From positions 2,666,001-2,730,000 of the forward strand of contig NZ_CP097635.1 in assembly GCF_023573145.1 (NCBI RefSeq): a stretch of 64,000 bases of DNA, written 5' to 3'. This document shows positions 1 to 7,299 of the stretch, piece after piece. The notes beneath the pieces were generated by a model. That model was not told the origin of the DNA. It made no database searches and saw only the letters and a list, made by a program, of their open reading frames with translations. How positions within the stretch are numbered: the first letter of the stretch is position 1; the number at the start of each line of letters is the position of its first letter. Both the position numbers and the translations under genes were made by a program. The DNA comes from Aquincola tertiaricarbonis (GTDB taxonomy: Bacteria; Pseudomonadota; Gammaproteobacteria; Burkholderiales; Burkholderiaceae_C).

Positions 1-105
1 GGTGCCGCCGCCGCGCCCGCCGGTCTGGACCCGCATGGCGGCGTCAAGGGTCGCCGCAAGAGCAAGAAGGACAAGCTGCGTGAAGCTGCGGCGCGTGGCG
101 GCTGA
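1..105 (+). CDS. C-terminal fragment of an unidentified protein
   Basis: The frame beginning at base 1 is open for 34 codons to a TGA at 103-105, so this is the tail of a gene that starts before the window. The visible residues are Ala/Gly-rich and then strongly basic (GRRKSKKDKLREAAARGG at the end). Basic low-complexity tails of this kind occur on RNA helicases, pseudouridine synthases and other RNA-binding proteins. Nothing here identifies the family, so no function is given. Confidence 0.5.
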   Translation, partial: GAAAAPAGLDPHGGVKGRRKSKKDKLREAAARGG

Positions 106-281
106 GGCGTGCACCGGCTACACCGGCATTTGTTCTCACTTTGGAGGCTTATGTAGGCGCACGCCGACGAGCCCGCATGAAATCCATCCGTTCGCGGGGA
201 TGGCCCGAACAAAGCACTCAAGCAGACTTCGCTCCGTCGTCTCCGCCGTTGGAGGCGCGAGACCTCAGGGAAGTCAAAAAC

Positions 282-773
282 ATGAAACTGCATCACTTCG
301 CCGCCGCCGCCGTCCTGGCCATCTCTGGCGCCCAAGCCTTCGCCGTCAGCCAGTCTGAATCGCTGAGCTTCGACGCCCTGTCGGCCACGTATTCGTTCGG
401 CGCCAAGGACATCTCGGCTGCCAACACCTCGTTCACGTTCACGCTGGACACCACCAAGGGCATCGCCGCCGGTACCTACGACATCCTGGGCTCCATCAGC
501 GGCACCAACTTCTCGTTCAGCAGCGTCACGCTGAACGGCACCGCCTGGGACCTGAGCGCCAACAGCAAGGGCAAGGTCATCTTCGGTGAAGTCGAGCTGA
601 CCTCGGCCCTGCCGCTGACCCTGACCATCAACGGCGCCAAGTTCGGCAGCACCCCCGGCGCTTTCAGCGGCCAACTGGTGATGGCTCCGGTGCCGGAACC
701 CGAAACCTACGCGCTGATGCTGGCTGGCCTGGGTGCCGTCGGCTTCGTCGCCTACCGTCGCCGTTCGGTCTGA
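282..773 (+). CDS. PEP-CTERM sorting-domain protein, FxDxF type
   Basis: A secreted or surface protein of 163 residues. It has a signal peptide (MKLHHF, then a hydrophobic Ala/Val/Leu run, cleavage expected after AQA near residue 21). A Ser/Thr/Gly-rich beta domain carries the FxDxF-like start (SLSFDALSATYSF). The C-terminal sorting signal consists of VPEPETYALML, a hydrophobic helix (AGLGAVGFVAY) and terminal RRR. Family knowledge: such proteins are processed by exosortase EpsH/XrtA and usually belong to exopolysaccharide or biofilm matrix; no exosortase is in this window. The start at 282 is chosen because an AGGGAAG-type ribosome site precedes it and it gives a clean signal peptide; the longer frame from 141 does not. 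An IS element sits 27 bases after the stop and may have replaced its terminator. Confidence 0.9.
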   Translation: MKLHHFAAAAVLAISGAQAFAVSQSESLSFDALSATYSFGAKDISAANTSFTFTLDTTKGIAAGTYDILGSISGTNFSFSSVTLNGTAWDLSANSKGKVIFGEVELTSALPLTLTINGAKFGSTPGAFSGQLVMAPVPEPETYALMLAGLGAVGFVAYRRRSV

Positions 774-799
774 GCGAGCGCCGACCCAACAAGACGAGA

Positions 800-825
800 G
801 GGCCCTTCGCAGTCCGTGTCAATAC
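800..825 (+). repeat. IS1182 left terminal inverted repeat
   Basis: Reads GGGCCC, four variable bases, then CAGTCCGTGTC and a less conserved tail. It matches the reverse complement of 2431-2456 at 20 of 26 positions, with all mismatches in the four-base spacer and the inner tail. Confidence 0.75.
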
Positions 826-851
826 TCTGACGCCGACCTGAAGCCTTGAAG

Positions 852-885
852 ACAATGCCCTGCAACGCGAGTTGCGGGGCATTGT
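852..885 (+). promoter_or_regulatory. Hairpin immediately upstream of the transposase start
   Basis: Inverted repeat with arms 852-866 and 871-885 and a GCGA tetraloop (867-870); the only imperfection is one T-G wobble. It ends five bases before the ATG at 890, so the right arm covers the only G-rich stretch that could act as ribosome site. Such structures commonly block transposase translation from read-through transcripts. There is no U-tract, so it is not a typical terminator. Confidence 0.6.
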
Positions 886-889
886 TCAT

Positions 890-2290
890 ATGGGCTATGT
901 GCAAGGGCTGAGCCGGGATCAAGGCAGTCTGTTCCCGGTATCGCTGGACGAGTTGATCGGGCCGGAGCATGTGTGCCGCGTGATCGCGGCTTTCGTGGGC
1001 CGGCTGGACTTGCAGGCACTGGGCTTTGCGCGAGCCCGCACCAAGGCGACGGGTCGCCCGCCCTACGACCCAGCCGATCTGCTGATGCTGTACCTGTACG
1101 GCTACCTGAACCGCGTGCGGTCGTCGCGCCGCCTGGAGCGCGAGTGCCAGCGCAACATCGAAGTGATGTGGCTGCTGCACAGGCTCACGCCTGACCACAA
1201 GACCATCGCTGAGTTCCGCCGCTGCAACGCGGCGCCGCTGCGGCGCGCTGGCGCTGAGTTCGTCCGCTTTTGTGCCGAAGCCGGACTGATCCGGGGAGAG
1301 TGGGTGGCCGTGGACGGCACCAAGTTCCAGGCCGTGGCCAGCGGCAAGGCCATCCTGGACGCAGCGCAGCGCGCCGAGTTGCAAGCCAAGCTGGAGCAGC
1401 GCATCGCCCAGTACCTCCAGGAGCTGGAGGCGGCCGATCAGCAGCAAGGCGAGGTGCCAGTCGATGCCCAGGCATTGCGCCAGGCGCTGGCGCGGCTGCA
1501 GCAACAACAATCGGACCTGGCACAGGTCCCAGGCGAGCGGCTGCACGTGAGCACGGAGCCCGAGGCGGTCGTGCTCAAGGGCAAAGGTCCGGGCTACAAC
1601 GTGCAGACTGCCGTTGATGCCGAGCACGCCTTGATCGTGGCCCATGAGATCAACGCCCAGGCCGGTGACAACGGTTGCCTGCAGCGCATGGGCCAAGCGG
1701 CGCAGCAGGCCCTGGGTGCCACGGCGCTGAAGCTGGTGGCAGATGCCGGCTATGCCAATGGCCAACAGGCCCAGGCACTGGAGGACCAGGGCGTGCAGGT
1801 GCATGTCCCGGTCAAGCGCTCGCTCAACAACCAGGGCGACGGTGAACTGTTCGACCGGGCTTGTTTCACCTATGACGCCTCGGCCGACGCCTACGTCTGT
1901 CCGGCCGACAAACTGCTGCAGCGCAAGCAGGTCAACCGCAAGGACAAGATGGTCGTCTATGCCGCCCAGCCCAGCGACTGTGGGGCGTGCTCGATGAAGG
2001 GGCGCTGCACAGCCAGTGCACGCCGCATGGTCACCCGTCATCTCTACGAGCAAGCCCTCGAGCGCATTCACCAGCGTGCCACGCCTGCGGCGATGAGACT
2101 GCGCCGCTGCACGGTCGAACATCCGTTCGCAGCCTTGAAGTTCCACATCTTCGAGAAGCCGCGCTTCTTGATGCGGGGCCTGAGGGGCGCGGGCACGGAG
2201 ATCGCGTTGGCGACCCTGACCTATAACCTCAAGCGTGCGCTGGCTGTGCTTGGCGGGCGGCACATGCTGCAGAAGTTGGCCATGCCATGA
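890..2290 (+). CDS. IS1182 family transposase
   Basis: DDE transposase of 466 residues. The N-terminal region (GYVQGLSRDQGSLFP, then a DUF772-like helical domain ending near residue 130) is typical of IS1182. The catalytic acids are visible as Asp in VAVDGTKFQA (about residue 141), Asp in KLVADAGYANG (about 286) and Glu in RRCTVEHPFAALK (about 408). A Gln-rich coiled stretch (about residues 165-215) lies between the first two acids. A cysteine pair (CGACSMKGRC) precedes the third. The frame is uninterrupted, so the enzyme could be active. ATG 890 is preferred because family members begin MGY or MRY; an in-frame TTG at 872 is the alternative. Confidence 0.93.
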   Translation: MGYVQGLSRDQGSLFPVSLDELIGPEHVCRVIAAFVGRLDLQALGFARARTKATGRPPYDPADLLMLYLYGYLNRVRSSRRLERECQRNIEVMWLLHRLTPDHKTIAEFRRCNAAPLRRAGAEFVRFCAEAGLIRGEWVAVDGTKFQAVASGKAILDAAQRAELQAKLEQRIAQYLQELEAADQQQGEVPVDAQALRQALARLQQQQSDLAQVPGERLHVSTEPEAVVLKGKGPGYNVQTAVDAEHALIVAHEINAQAGDNGCLQRMGQAAQQALGATALKLVADAGYANGQQAQALEDQGVQVHVPVKRSLNNQGDGELFDRACFTYDASADAYVCPADKLLQRKQVNRKDKMVVYAAQPSDCGACSMKGRCTASARRMVTRHLYEQALERIHQRATPAAMRLRRCTVEHPFAALKFHIFEKPRFLMRGLRGAGTEIALATLTYNLKRALAVLGGRHMLQKLAMP

Positions 2291-2383
2291 CAGGGGTAGT
2301 GCCGAGGGATGCTCATGCAGACGGTCCTCTGAACGCAGCCCGACACCGCACCCCGGATCAACGTAGCGCCCACAAAACAAAAA

Positions 2384-2403
2384 CGCCCCGGTGAACTCGG
2401 GGC
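2384..2403 (-). terminator. Hairpin terminator inside the IS right end, reading leftward
   Basis: CGCCCCG (2384-2390) pairs with CGGGGCG (2397-2403) around a 6-base loop. Read on the minus strand it is followed by a T-rich run (complement of 2371-2383), which makes a good intrinsic terminator for transcripts entering from the flhD side. On the plus strand only GTTTGC follows, so it may act weakly after the transposase too. Confidence 0.6.
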
Positions 2404-2430
2404 GGTTTGCTATCGGCGGCCTTCGCAGCC

Positions 2431-2456
2431 GTTTCGACACGGACTGTTCGGGGCCC
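2431..2456 (-). repeat. IS1182 right terminal inverted repeat
   Basis: Reverse complement begins GGGCCC and contains CAGTCCGTGTC like the left end at 800-825. Together they bracket the transposase and define the element. Confidence 0.75.
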
Positions 2457-2477
2457 CTTTTCATTTTGTGCGCGCAT

Positions 2478-2502
2478 AAAAAAGCGGGCCCAGCGGGCCC
2501 GC
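2478..2502 (-). terminator. Rho-independent terminator of flhD
   Basis: On the minus strand a perfect 8-bp GC stem (GCGGGCCC, loop GCT, GGGCCCGC) is followed by six T residues (complement of 2478-2483). It lies 31 bases after the flhD stop and outside the IS element. The flhD transcript therefore ends here rather than continuing into a flhC gene. Confidence 0.85.
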
Positions 2503-2533
2503 GAAGCACATCAGGAATGTGCCAGGAGGAAGA

Positions 2534-2857
2534 TCAGGCGGCTTCCTGGTGGCGACCGGCCATCAGGATGGAGGCATGCAGGCGGTTGACCGCGTCGTTG
2601 GCCGAAGCCTTGCCGTGGCTGGTCAGCAGGTTCCACACGAGCTCGTCGTCCATGCGAAACCGGCACAGCAGCGTGTTGCCCGAGGCGATCTTCATGATCT
2701 GCGCGGCCGACAGCGTGCCGATCAGCGTCGCGGTGTCTTCGCTGATGCCCAGGCGGTAGAGGGCCTGTTCGCGGTCGGCGCGGATCAGGCTCTGCGCCAG
2801 CATCAGGTAGCTGAGGTTGGCTTCACGAATTTCGGCGAGGATCTGGTCGGCGGTCAT
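2534..2857 (-). CDS. flhD: Flagellar transcriptional regulator FlhD
   Basis: 107 residues, normal FlhD length (about 105-119). The helical core is recognisable: ILAEIREANLSYLMLAQ, then REQALYRLGIS, and SAAQIMKIASGNTLLCRFR with the conserved Asn-Thr-Leu-Leu-Cys segment. Family knowledge: FlhD combines with FlhC in a heterohexamer that activates class II flagellar genes with sigma-70. Unusually, no flhC follows; a strong terminator stands 31 bases downstream. It may therefore be a solitary paralogue that needs an flhC encoded elsewhere, or may act through other partners. ATG 2857 follows a GAGCC-type leader and begins MTADQILAEI, as in homologues. Confidence 0.92.
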   Translation of the reverse strand: MTADQILAEIREANLSYLMLAQSLIRADREQALYRLGISEDTATLIGTLSAAQIMKIASGNTLLCRFRMDDELVWNLLTSHGKASANDAVNRLHASILMAGRHQEAA

Positions 2858-3004
2858 GTCGGGCTCCTGGGTGGTGGCAGCGGGCGGTGCGTGCTGCGAT
2901 GGAGATAACTTTAGAACCCCGAACAGGGGGGCGACAGTGGCCCATCTCTGTCCATTCAGTCCCGGTTCTTCCAAGCCCTTGTCAGGCAACTTCCTACACG
3001 GCGG

Positions 3005-3895
3005 ATGTTTTTTCGACCTTTCTCCGGCTTTCACCCTTCGCCAGCCTGGCTGGCCATGGTTGCTTTGCTGGTGCTGGCCGGCTGTGCCAGCCACCAGCGC
3101 GTGACACCTACCACCGTCGGCCCGCAGCAGGTGGCCGCCATCGCCCGCGTTGCCGATGCGGAGTGGCGCCGCTGGGGCAGCGGCTGGGCCTACAGCAGCC
3201 CAGGCAGCGAAGCAGGTTGCGCCTTGCTGCCCGACGGCCGCTGCCGGCGGGTGGACGATGGCTGCGGCCCCGAGCAGACGGCTGCGCTGTGCCCGGTGGT
3301 CAACGAATACTGGCGGGCGCTGGGGCCCAACGGCAGCGGGCGAGAGCGACACAGCTGCGGCCAGACCGACCGCTGCGTGGTCGAATGGCGACCCGAGTTC
3401 GGCCAACCCGAGCGCACCGCGCCCTGGTCGGCGGCCTTCGTCAGCGCGGTGATGCGGCAGGCCGGTTTCAGTGCGCGCGAGTTCCGCTTCGCTGCCGCGC
3501 ATGCGCAGTACATCGTCGCTGCGCGCGACGGCCTCATTTCGGCCTTCGAGGCGCTGCCCACGCCCGCGCCGGTGCTGCCGGGCGATCTGGTGTGCCTGCC
3601 GCGCACGCCCGATGCGGCGCGGCGACCGCTGCCGCTGGCCGAGATCCGCGACGGGCAGGGCGCGGGCCCGCCCACGCCCATGCATTGCGACGTGGTGGTG
3701 TCCATCGACGACAGTGGCCGCCGTGTGCAGGTGGTGGGCGGCAATGTGCAGCAGTCGGTGCTGCGGCGCGAGCTGACGCTGCAGCCCGATGGCCGGCTGG
3801 CCTGGCAGCCGCGGGCCGACGCCGCCTGGTCGGTGGTGCTGCGGCCGCGCCGCGCACCGATGGCCCTGCCGGTGTGCACCGGCAGCGACTGCTGA
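3005..3895 (+). CDS. DUF2272 domain lipoprotein
   Basis: 296 residues with a lipoprotein signal: hydrophobic stretch ALLVLAG then Cys27 (LAGC), with Ala at +2 favouring outer-membrane sorting. The mature part matches the DUF2272 pattern as I know it: PWSAAFVSAVMRQAGF, AAAHAQYIVAARDG, then PGDLVCLPR and a C-terminal half with HCDVVVSI. This arrangement (Cys, His and Asp in a CHAP/NlpC-like order) suggests a papain-fold hydrolase, but the catalytic role is inferred and the substrate unknown. A Cys-rich segment (about residues 70-125) may form disulfides. It is divergent from flhD across 147 bases and is followed 57 bases later by a thiolase with no obvious functional tie. Confidence 0.8.
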   Translation: MFFRPFSGFHPSPAWLAMVALLVLAGCASHQRVTPTTVGPQQVAAIARVADAEWRRWGSGWAYSSPGSEAGCALLPDGRCRRVDDGCGPEQTAALCPVVNEYWRALGPNGSGRERHSCGQTDRCVVEWRPEFGQPERTAPWSAAFVSAVMRQAGFSAREFRFAAAHAQYIVAARDGLISAFEALPTPAPVLPGDLVCLPRTPDAARRPLPLAEIRDGQGAGPPTPMHCDVVVSIDDSGRRVQVVGGNVQQSVLRRELTLQPDGRLAWQPRADAAWSVVLRPRRAPMALPVCTGSDC

Positions 3896-3952
3896 ACCCG
3901 GTCGTGGACCGTGACAAGATACGCAGTCCACGCATTCTTCTGGAGAGAGACC

Positions 3953-5137
3953 ATGCCCACCCGTGATGTCGTCGTCCTCAGCGCCGCCCGTTCGGCCATC
4001 GGAACCTTTGGCGGAGCCCTCGCCGACATGGAGCCCGCCGAACTGGCCGGCACCGTCATGAAGGCGGCGGTCGAGCGCTCGGGCGTGGACCCCAAGCTCA
4101 TCAACTACGTGACGGTGGGCAACACCATTCCCACCGAAAGCCGCTTCGCCTACGTGGCGCGGGTGGCTGCCATCCAGGCCGGCCTGCCGATGGATTCGGT
4201 GGCCATGGCCGTCAACCGGCTGTGCTCGTCGGGCCTGCAAGGCATCGTCACCACCGCGCAGAACATCCTGCTGGGTGACTGCGACTACGGCATCGGCGGC
4301 GGCGTCGAGGTGATGAGCCGCGGTGGCTACCTCAGCCCGGCGATGCGCAGCGGCGCCCGCATGGGTGACACCAAGCTCATCGACATGATGGTGGCTACGC
4401 TGACCGACCCCTTCGGCGTGGGCCACATGGGCATCACGGCCGAGAACCTGGTGACCAAGTGGGGCCTGACCCGCGAAGACCAGGACGCGCTGGCCGTCGA
4501 ATCGCACCGCCGTGCCGCGGCCGCCATCGCCGAGGGCCGCTTCAAGAGCCAGATCGTGCCCATCGTCAAGCAGACCCGCAAGGGCGAAGTCACCTTCGAC
4601 ACCGACGAGCATGTGAAGCCCGGCACCACGCTGGAAACGCTGGCCAAGATGAAGCCGGCGTTCAAGAAGGACGGCTCGGTGACCGCGGGCAATGCCTCCG
4701 GCATCAACGACGGCGCGGCCTTCTTCGTGCTGGCCGATGCGGCCGTGGCCCAGGCCGCCGGCTACAAGCCCATGGCCCGGCTGGTGAGCTATGCGGTGGC
4801 CGGCGTGCCGAACGAGATCATGGGCGAAGGCCCGATCCCGGCCACCAAGATGGCGCTGAAGAAGGGCGGCCTGACGCTGGACCAGATCGACGTCATCGAA
4901 AGCAACGAAGCCTTTGCGGCCCAGGCGCTGGCGGTGTCGCGCGGGCTGGAGCTGGACCTGAAGAAGACCAACCCCAACGGCGGCGCCATCGCGCTGGGCC
5001 ACCCCATCGGCGCTTCGGGTGCCGTCATCGCCACCAAGGCCTTGTACGAGCTGCAACGCACCGGCGGCCGTTATGCCCTGGTGACCATGTGCATCGGCGG
5101 CGGGCAGGGCATCGCCGCGGTGTTCGAGCGGCTGTGA
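3953..5137 (+). CDS. Acetyl-CoA C-acyltransferase (beta-ketothiolase, BktB-like)
   Basis: Thiolase of 394 residues, the standard length for degradative or BktB-type enzymes. The active-site residues are all present: Cys91 in NRLCSSG (acyl-enzyme), His350 in GHPIGASG and Cys380 in CIGGGQG. It condenses or cleaves acyl-CoA with acetyl-CoA in the cytoplasm. The overall sequence resembles Cupriavidus BktB (TFDTDEHVKPGTT, NGGAIALGHPIG), so it may serve polyhydroxyalkanoate precursor supply or beta-oxidation; chain-length preference cannot be read from sequence. ATG 3953 follows GGAGAGAG with good spacing; the longer frame from 3911 lacks support. It ends four bases from the convergent LysR gene. 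Confidence 0.92.
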   Translation: MPTRDVVVLSAARSAIGTFGGALADMEPAELAGTVMKAAVERSGVDPKLINYVTVGNTIPTESRFAYVARVAAIQAGLPMDSVAMAVNRLCSSGLQGIVTTAQNILLGDCDYGIGGGVEVMSRGGYLSPAMRSGARMGDTKLIDMMVATLTDPFGVGHMGITAENLVTKWGLTREDQDALAVESHRRAAAAIAEGRFKSQIVPIVKQTRKGEVTFDTDEHVKPGTTLETLAKMKPAFKKDGSVTAGNASGINDGAAFFVLADAAVAQAAGYKPMARLVSYAVAGVPNEIMGEGPIPATKMALKKGGLTLDQIDVIESNEAFAAQALAVSRGLELDLKKTNPNGGAIALGHPIGASGAVIATKALYELQRTGGRYALVTMCIGGGQGIAAVFERL

Positions 5138-5141
5138 GCCG

Positions 5142-6044
5142 CTAGCTCAGGCCCACCACGGCGCGGCGGCGCATCGGCGAGGCCAGCGTCTCGGCCATCG
5201 CCGCCTGCAGGGCCAGCAGGCGGCGGTCGTCGGCGTCGGCCTTGCGCATCACCAGCGACATCTGCAATGCCGGGGCGCCACGACCAAGGCGCAGCAGCCG
5301 CACCGGGTAAGCGATCGTGATGCCGGGGTCGGACAGCTGCACGATGGAGATGCCCAGCCCGGCGCTGACCATGGCCACGATGGCCGGCACGTTGTCCAGC
5401 TCGATCGAAGGTCGGCGCTCGCGCACGTGGGCGTTGACGTAACGCACCGCCATCGCGCCGGTGACGGTGCCGCGGTCGTAGCGGATCCAGTCGTATTGGC
5501 GGAAGAGCGCGCCCACCGAAGGCTCGGGCGACTGCGGTGGCGCCACCAGCAGCAGTTCACGCCGCTCCAGCGGATGCCAGCGCAGCCCGGCGCCACCGCC
5601 TTTCTCGGGTTGCGCCACCACGGCGGCGTCCAGGCTGCCGGCCTTCACCATCTCGGTCAGGCCGGCGCTGCGGCCCCGAAGCGGCCGCAGGTCCAGCCGC
5701 GGATAGCGCTGCTGCAGGATCTTCATCGTGCCGGGCCCCAGCACCGGCTGCATCGACTCGATGATGCCCAGGCGCACCGTGCCTTCCACGCTCACCGACA
5801 CCTGCCGGCGCAGCACCGCCAGGCGCTGCAGCCCTTCCTGCATGCTGGCCGCCACCTCGCGCGCGGCGGGTGTGGGCCGCACCTGCAGGCCCGAGCGGTC
5901 GAACAAGGTCTGGCCCAGGTAACGCTCGAGCTGCTTCATCTGCATGCTCACGGCGCTGGGCGTGAGGTTCATCTCCAGCGCCGCGGCGGCGAAGGAGCCG
6001 CCGCGCAGCACCGCATCCAGCGTGTGGAAGGCCGCGATCTTCAT
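5142..6044 (-). CDS. LysR family transcriptional regulator
   Basis: 300 residues. The N-terminal winged helix-turn-helix is typical (FHTLDAVLRGGSFAAAAL, then SAVSMQMKQLERYLGQTLFDRSG). The C-terminal effector-binding domain spans about residues 90-290. It is divergent from the dioxygenase/Bug/lyase operon at 6152 with 107 bases between, the classical arrangement for a LysR protein controlling its neighbour; the co-inducer is presumably the operon substrate. ATG 6044 is preferred over an in-frame TTG at 6047 because AAGGA lies at better spacing. I found no convincing T-N11-A binding box in the intergenic stretch. Confidence 0.9.
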   Translation of the reverse strand: MKIAAFHTLDAVLRGGSFAAAALEMNLTPSAVSMQMKQLERYLGQTLFDRSGLQVRPTPAAREVAASMQEGLQRLAVLRRQVSVSVEGTVRLGIIESMQPVLGPGTMKILQQRYPRLDLRPLRGRSAGLTEMVKAGSLDAAVVAQPEKGGGAGLRWHPLERRELLLVAPPQSPEPSVGALFRQYDWIRYDRGTVTGAMAVRYVNAHVRERRPSIELDNVPAIVAMVSAGLGISIVQLSDPGITIAYPVRLLRLGRGAPALQMSLVMRKADADDRRLLALQAAMAETLASPMRRRAVVGLS

Positions 6045-6151
6045 CAAGATTCCTTCAGTGGAAGACGAATTTTCATCGCTTTTTCTTGATCTGCCTCAAA
6101 CCTAGACTGCTGCTCCATCGGTAGCCGTTGTGCCGCTGCCCAGGAGACGAG

Positions 6152-7258
6152 ATGACCGTTCGACCCCCCGCCGCCGCTGCCTGGCGCGCCGAAGAAGCCG
6201 CTGCCGACAGCGGCTGGATCCTGCGGCTGACGCCCGATGAAGCCGAGGGCTTTGACCAGGCTCTGCGCCATGCCCGCCAGGCCGACAAGCCCTGGCTGGC
6301 CATGGGTCCCCAGGACTTTCCGTTGCCGCCCGCCTCGCGCGGCGCACTGCAGCGCGCGGCCGAGCTGACGCAGGGCCGCTGGGGCATGTGCCTGCTCAGG
6401 GGCCTGCCGGTGGACCGCTGGAACGAGCATGAGGCCCGGCTGGCCTGCTGGGGCATCGGCCTGCACATGGGGGTGGCCCGCACGCAGAACCGTGCCAGTG
6501 ACTTCATCGCCGACGTGCGCAACGAAGGCGGCGTGTACAAGGGCGCCAATGGCCGGGGCTACAACACCAATGCGGGCCTGGACTTCCATTGCGACTCGGC
6601 CGACGTGGTGGCCCTGCTGTGCCGGCGCGCTGCCAAGCGCGGTGGCGAAAGCAAGGTGGTCAGTTCGCTGGCGGTGATCGACGAGGTGGCGCGCCGCCGG
6701 CCCGACCTGGTACCGGTGCTGCAGGGCGACTGGTTCCACAGCTACCAGGGCGCGCAGCATCCTGACGCGCTGCCCTACTACCGCTGCCCCATCATCGGCA
6801 GCGCCGAAGGGCATGTCGCCATGCGCGCCAACCGCAAGAACGTGATGGCCGCGCAGCGCGACTTCGAGGCTGTGCCGCGACTCACCGACGCGCAGATGCA
6901 GGCGCTGGACCTGCTGGACGTGTTGATGCAGGACCCGGCACTGTGCTTTTCGATGTGGCTGGAGCGCGGCGACCTGCAGCTGCTGAACAACTACGTGACG
7001 CTGCATTCGCGCACCGATTTCGAGGACCATGACGAGCCTGACCTGAAGCGGCACCTGTACCGTCTGTGGCTGGCGCTGCCGCAGTCGCAGCCGCTGCCAG
7101 CCGACTGGGCCGAGTACTTCGGCGACGTGCGGGCCGGCGCGGTGCGTGGCGGCCTGTACGGCAGCCAGATGACGCGCGAGTTCCTCGACTTCGAACAACG
7201 CCAGGCTGCCGCGATGGGCATGCCTTGCCAGGTGCGGCCGCTGGTGCGGCCGGCCTGA
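6152..7258 (+). CDS. TauD/TfdA-family Fe(II)/2-oxoglutarate dioxygenase
   Basis: 368 residues, cytoplasmic. The iron-binding triad is visible: HxD at His146/Asp148 (DFHCDSAD) and a distal His in NNYVTLHSRTDF, with a downstream Arg region (HLYRLWLAL) that would hold 2-oxoglutarate. The family hydroxylates or oxidatively cleaves small organic acids, sulfonates or similar molecules. First gene of a three-gene operon with a periplasmic solute receptor and a C-C lyase, so it probably begins catabolism of an imported carboxylate. The substrate is unknown. ATG 6152 is preceded by CAGGAG; the frame open from 6128 has no ribosome site. Confidence 0.85.
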   Translation: MTVRPPAAAAWRAEEAAADSGWILRLTPDEAEGFDQALRHARQADKPWLAMGPQDFPLPPASRGALQRAAELTQGRWGMCLLRGLPVDRWNEHEARLACWGIGLHMGVARTQNRASDFIADVRNEGGVYKGANGRGYNTNAGLDFHCDSADVVALLCRRAAKRGGESKVVSSLAVIDEVARRRPDLVPVLQGDWFHSYQGAQHPDALPYYRCPIIGSAEGHVAMRANRKNVMAAQRDFEAVPRLTDAQMQALDLLDVLMQDPALCFSMWLERGDLQLLNNYVTLHSRTDFEDHDEPDLKRHLYRLWLALPQSQPLPADWAEYFGDVRAGAVRGGLYGSQMTREFLDFEQRQAAAMGMPCQVRPLVRPA

Positions 7259-7299
7259 CGCCCGGCGGAACGCCTCACAAGATCAAGCAGGAGACAAGC

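Larger units (their letters stand above)
800..2456 (+). mobile_element. IS1182-family insertion sequence, apparently complete
   Basis: One intact transposase gene is bounded by imperfect terminal inverted repeats, 800-825 on the left and 2431-2456 on the right. Both ends start GGGCCC and share CAGTCCGTGTC; 20 of 26 positions agree. Within the element, a 16-bp hairpin precedes the transposase start and a hairpin with a T-rich tail when read on the minus strand lies near the right end. No flanking target duplication is evident (CGAGA on the left, CTTTTC on the right), so the exact edges are uncertain by a few bases. It lies between the PEP-CTERM gene and the flhD terminator. Confidence 0.8.

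Noticed and set aside
774..799. Target-site duplication of the IS element
   Set aside because: Bases flanking the two ends show no matching direct repeat.
752..2509. 585-codon open frame antisense to the transposase
   Set aside because: Low-complexity Leu/Ala/His/Gln composition of a reverse-complement shadow; no ribosome site or domain. The plus-strand transposase with its DDE motifs is the real gene.
2534..5056. 840-codon minus-strand frame joining flhD to the thiolase antisense
   Set aside because: Only the last 107 codons (flhD) have family support; the upstream part is antisense to the lipoprotein and thiolase.
6045..6151. LysR T-N11-A operator between the LysR gene and the dioxygenase
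   Set aside because: No convincing inverted repeat with that core was found in this 107-base gap.
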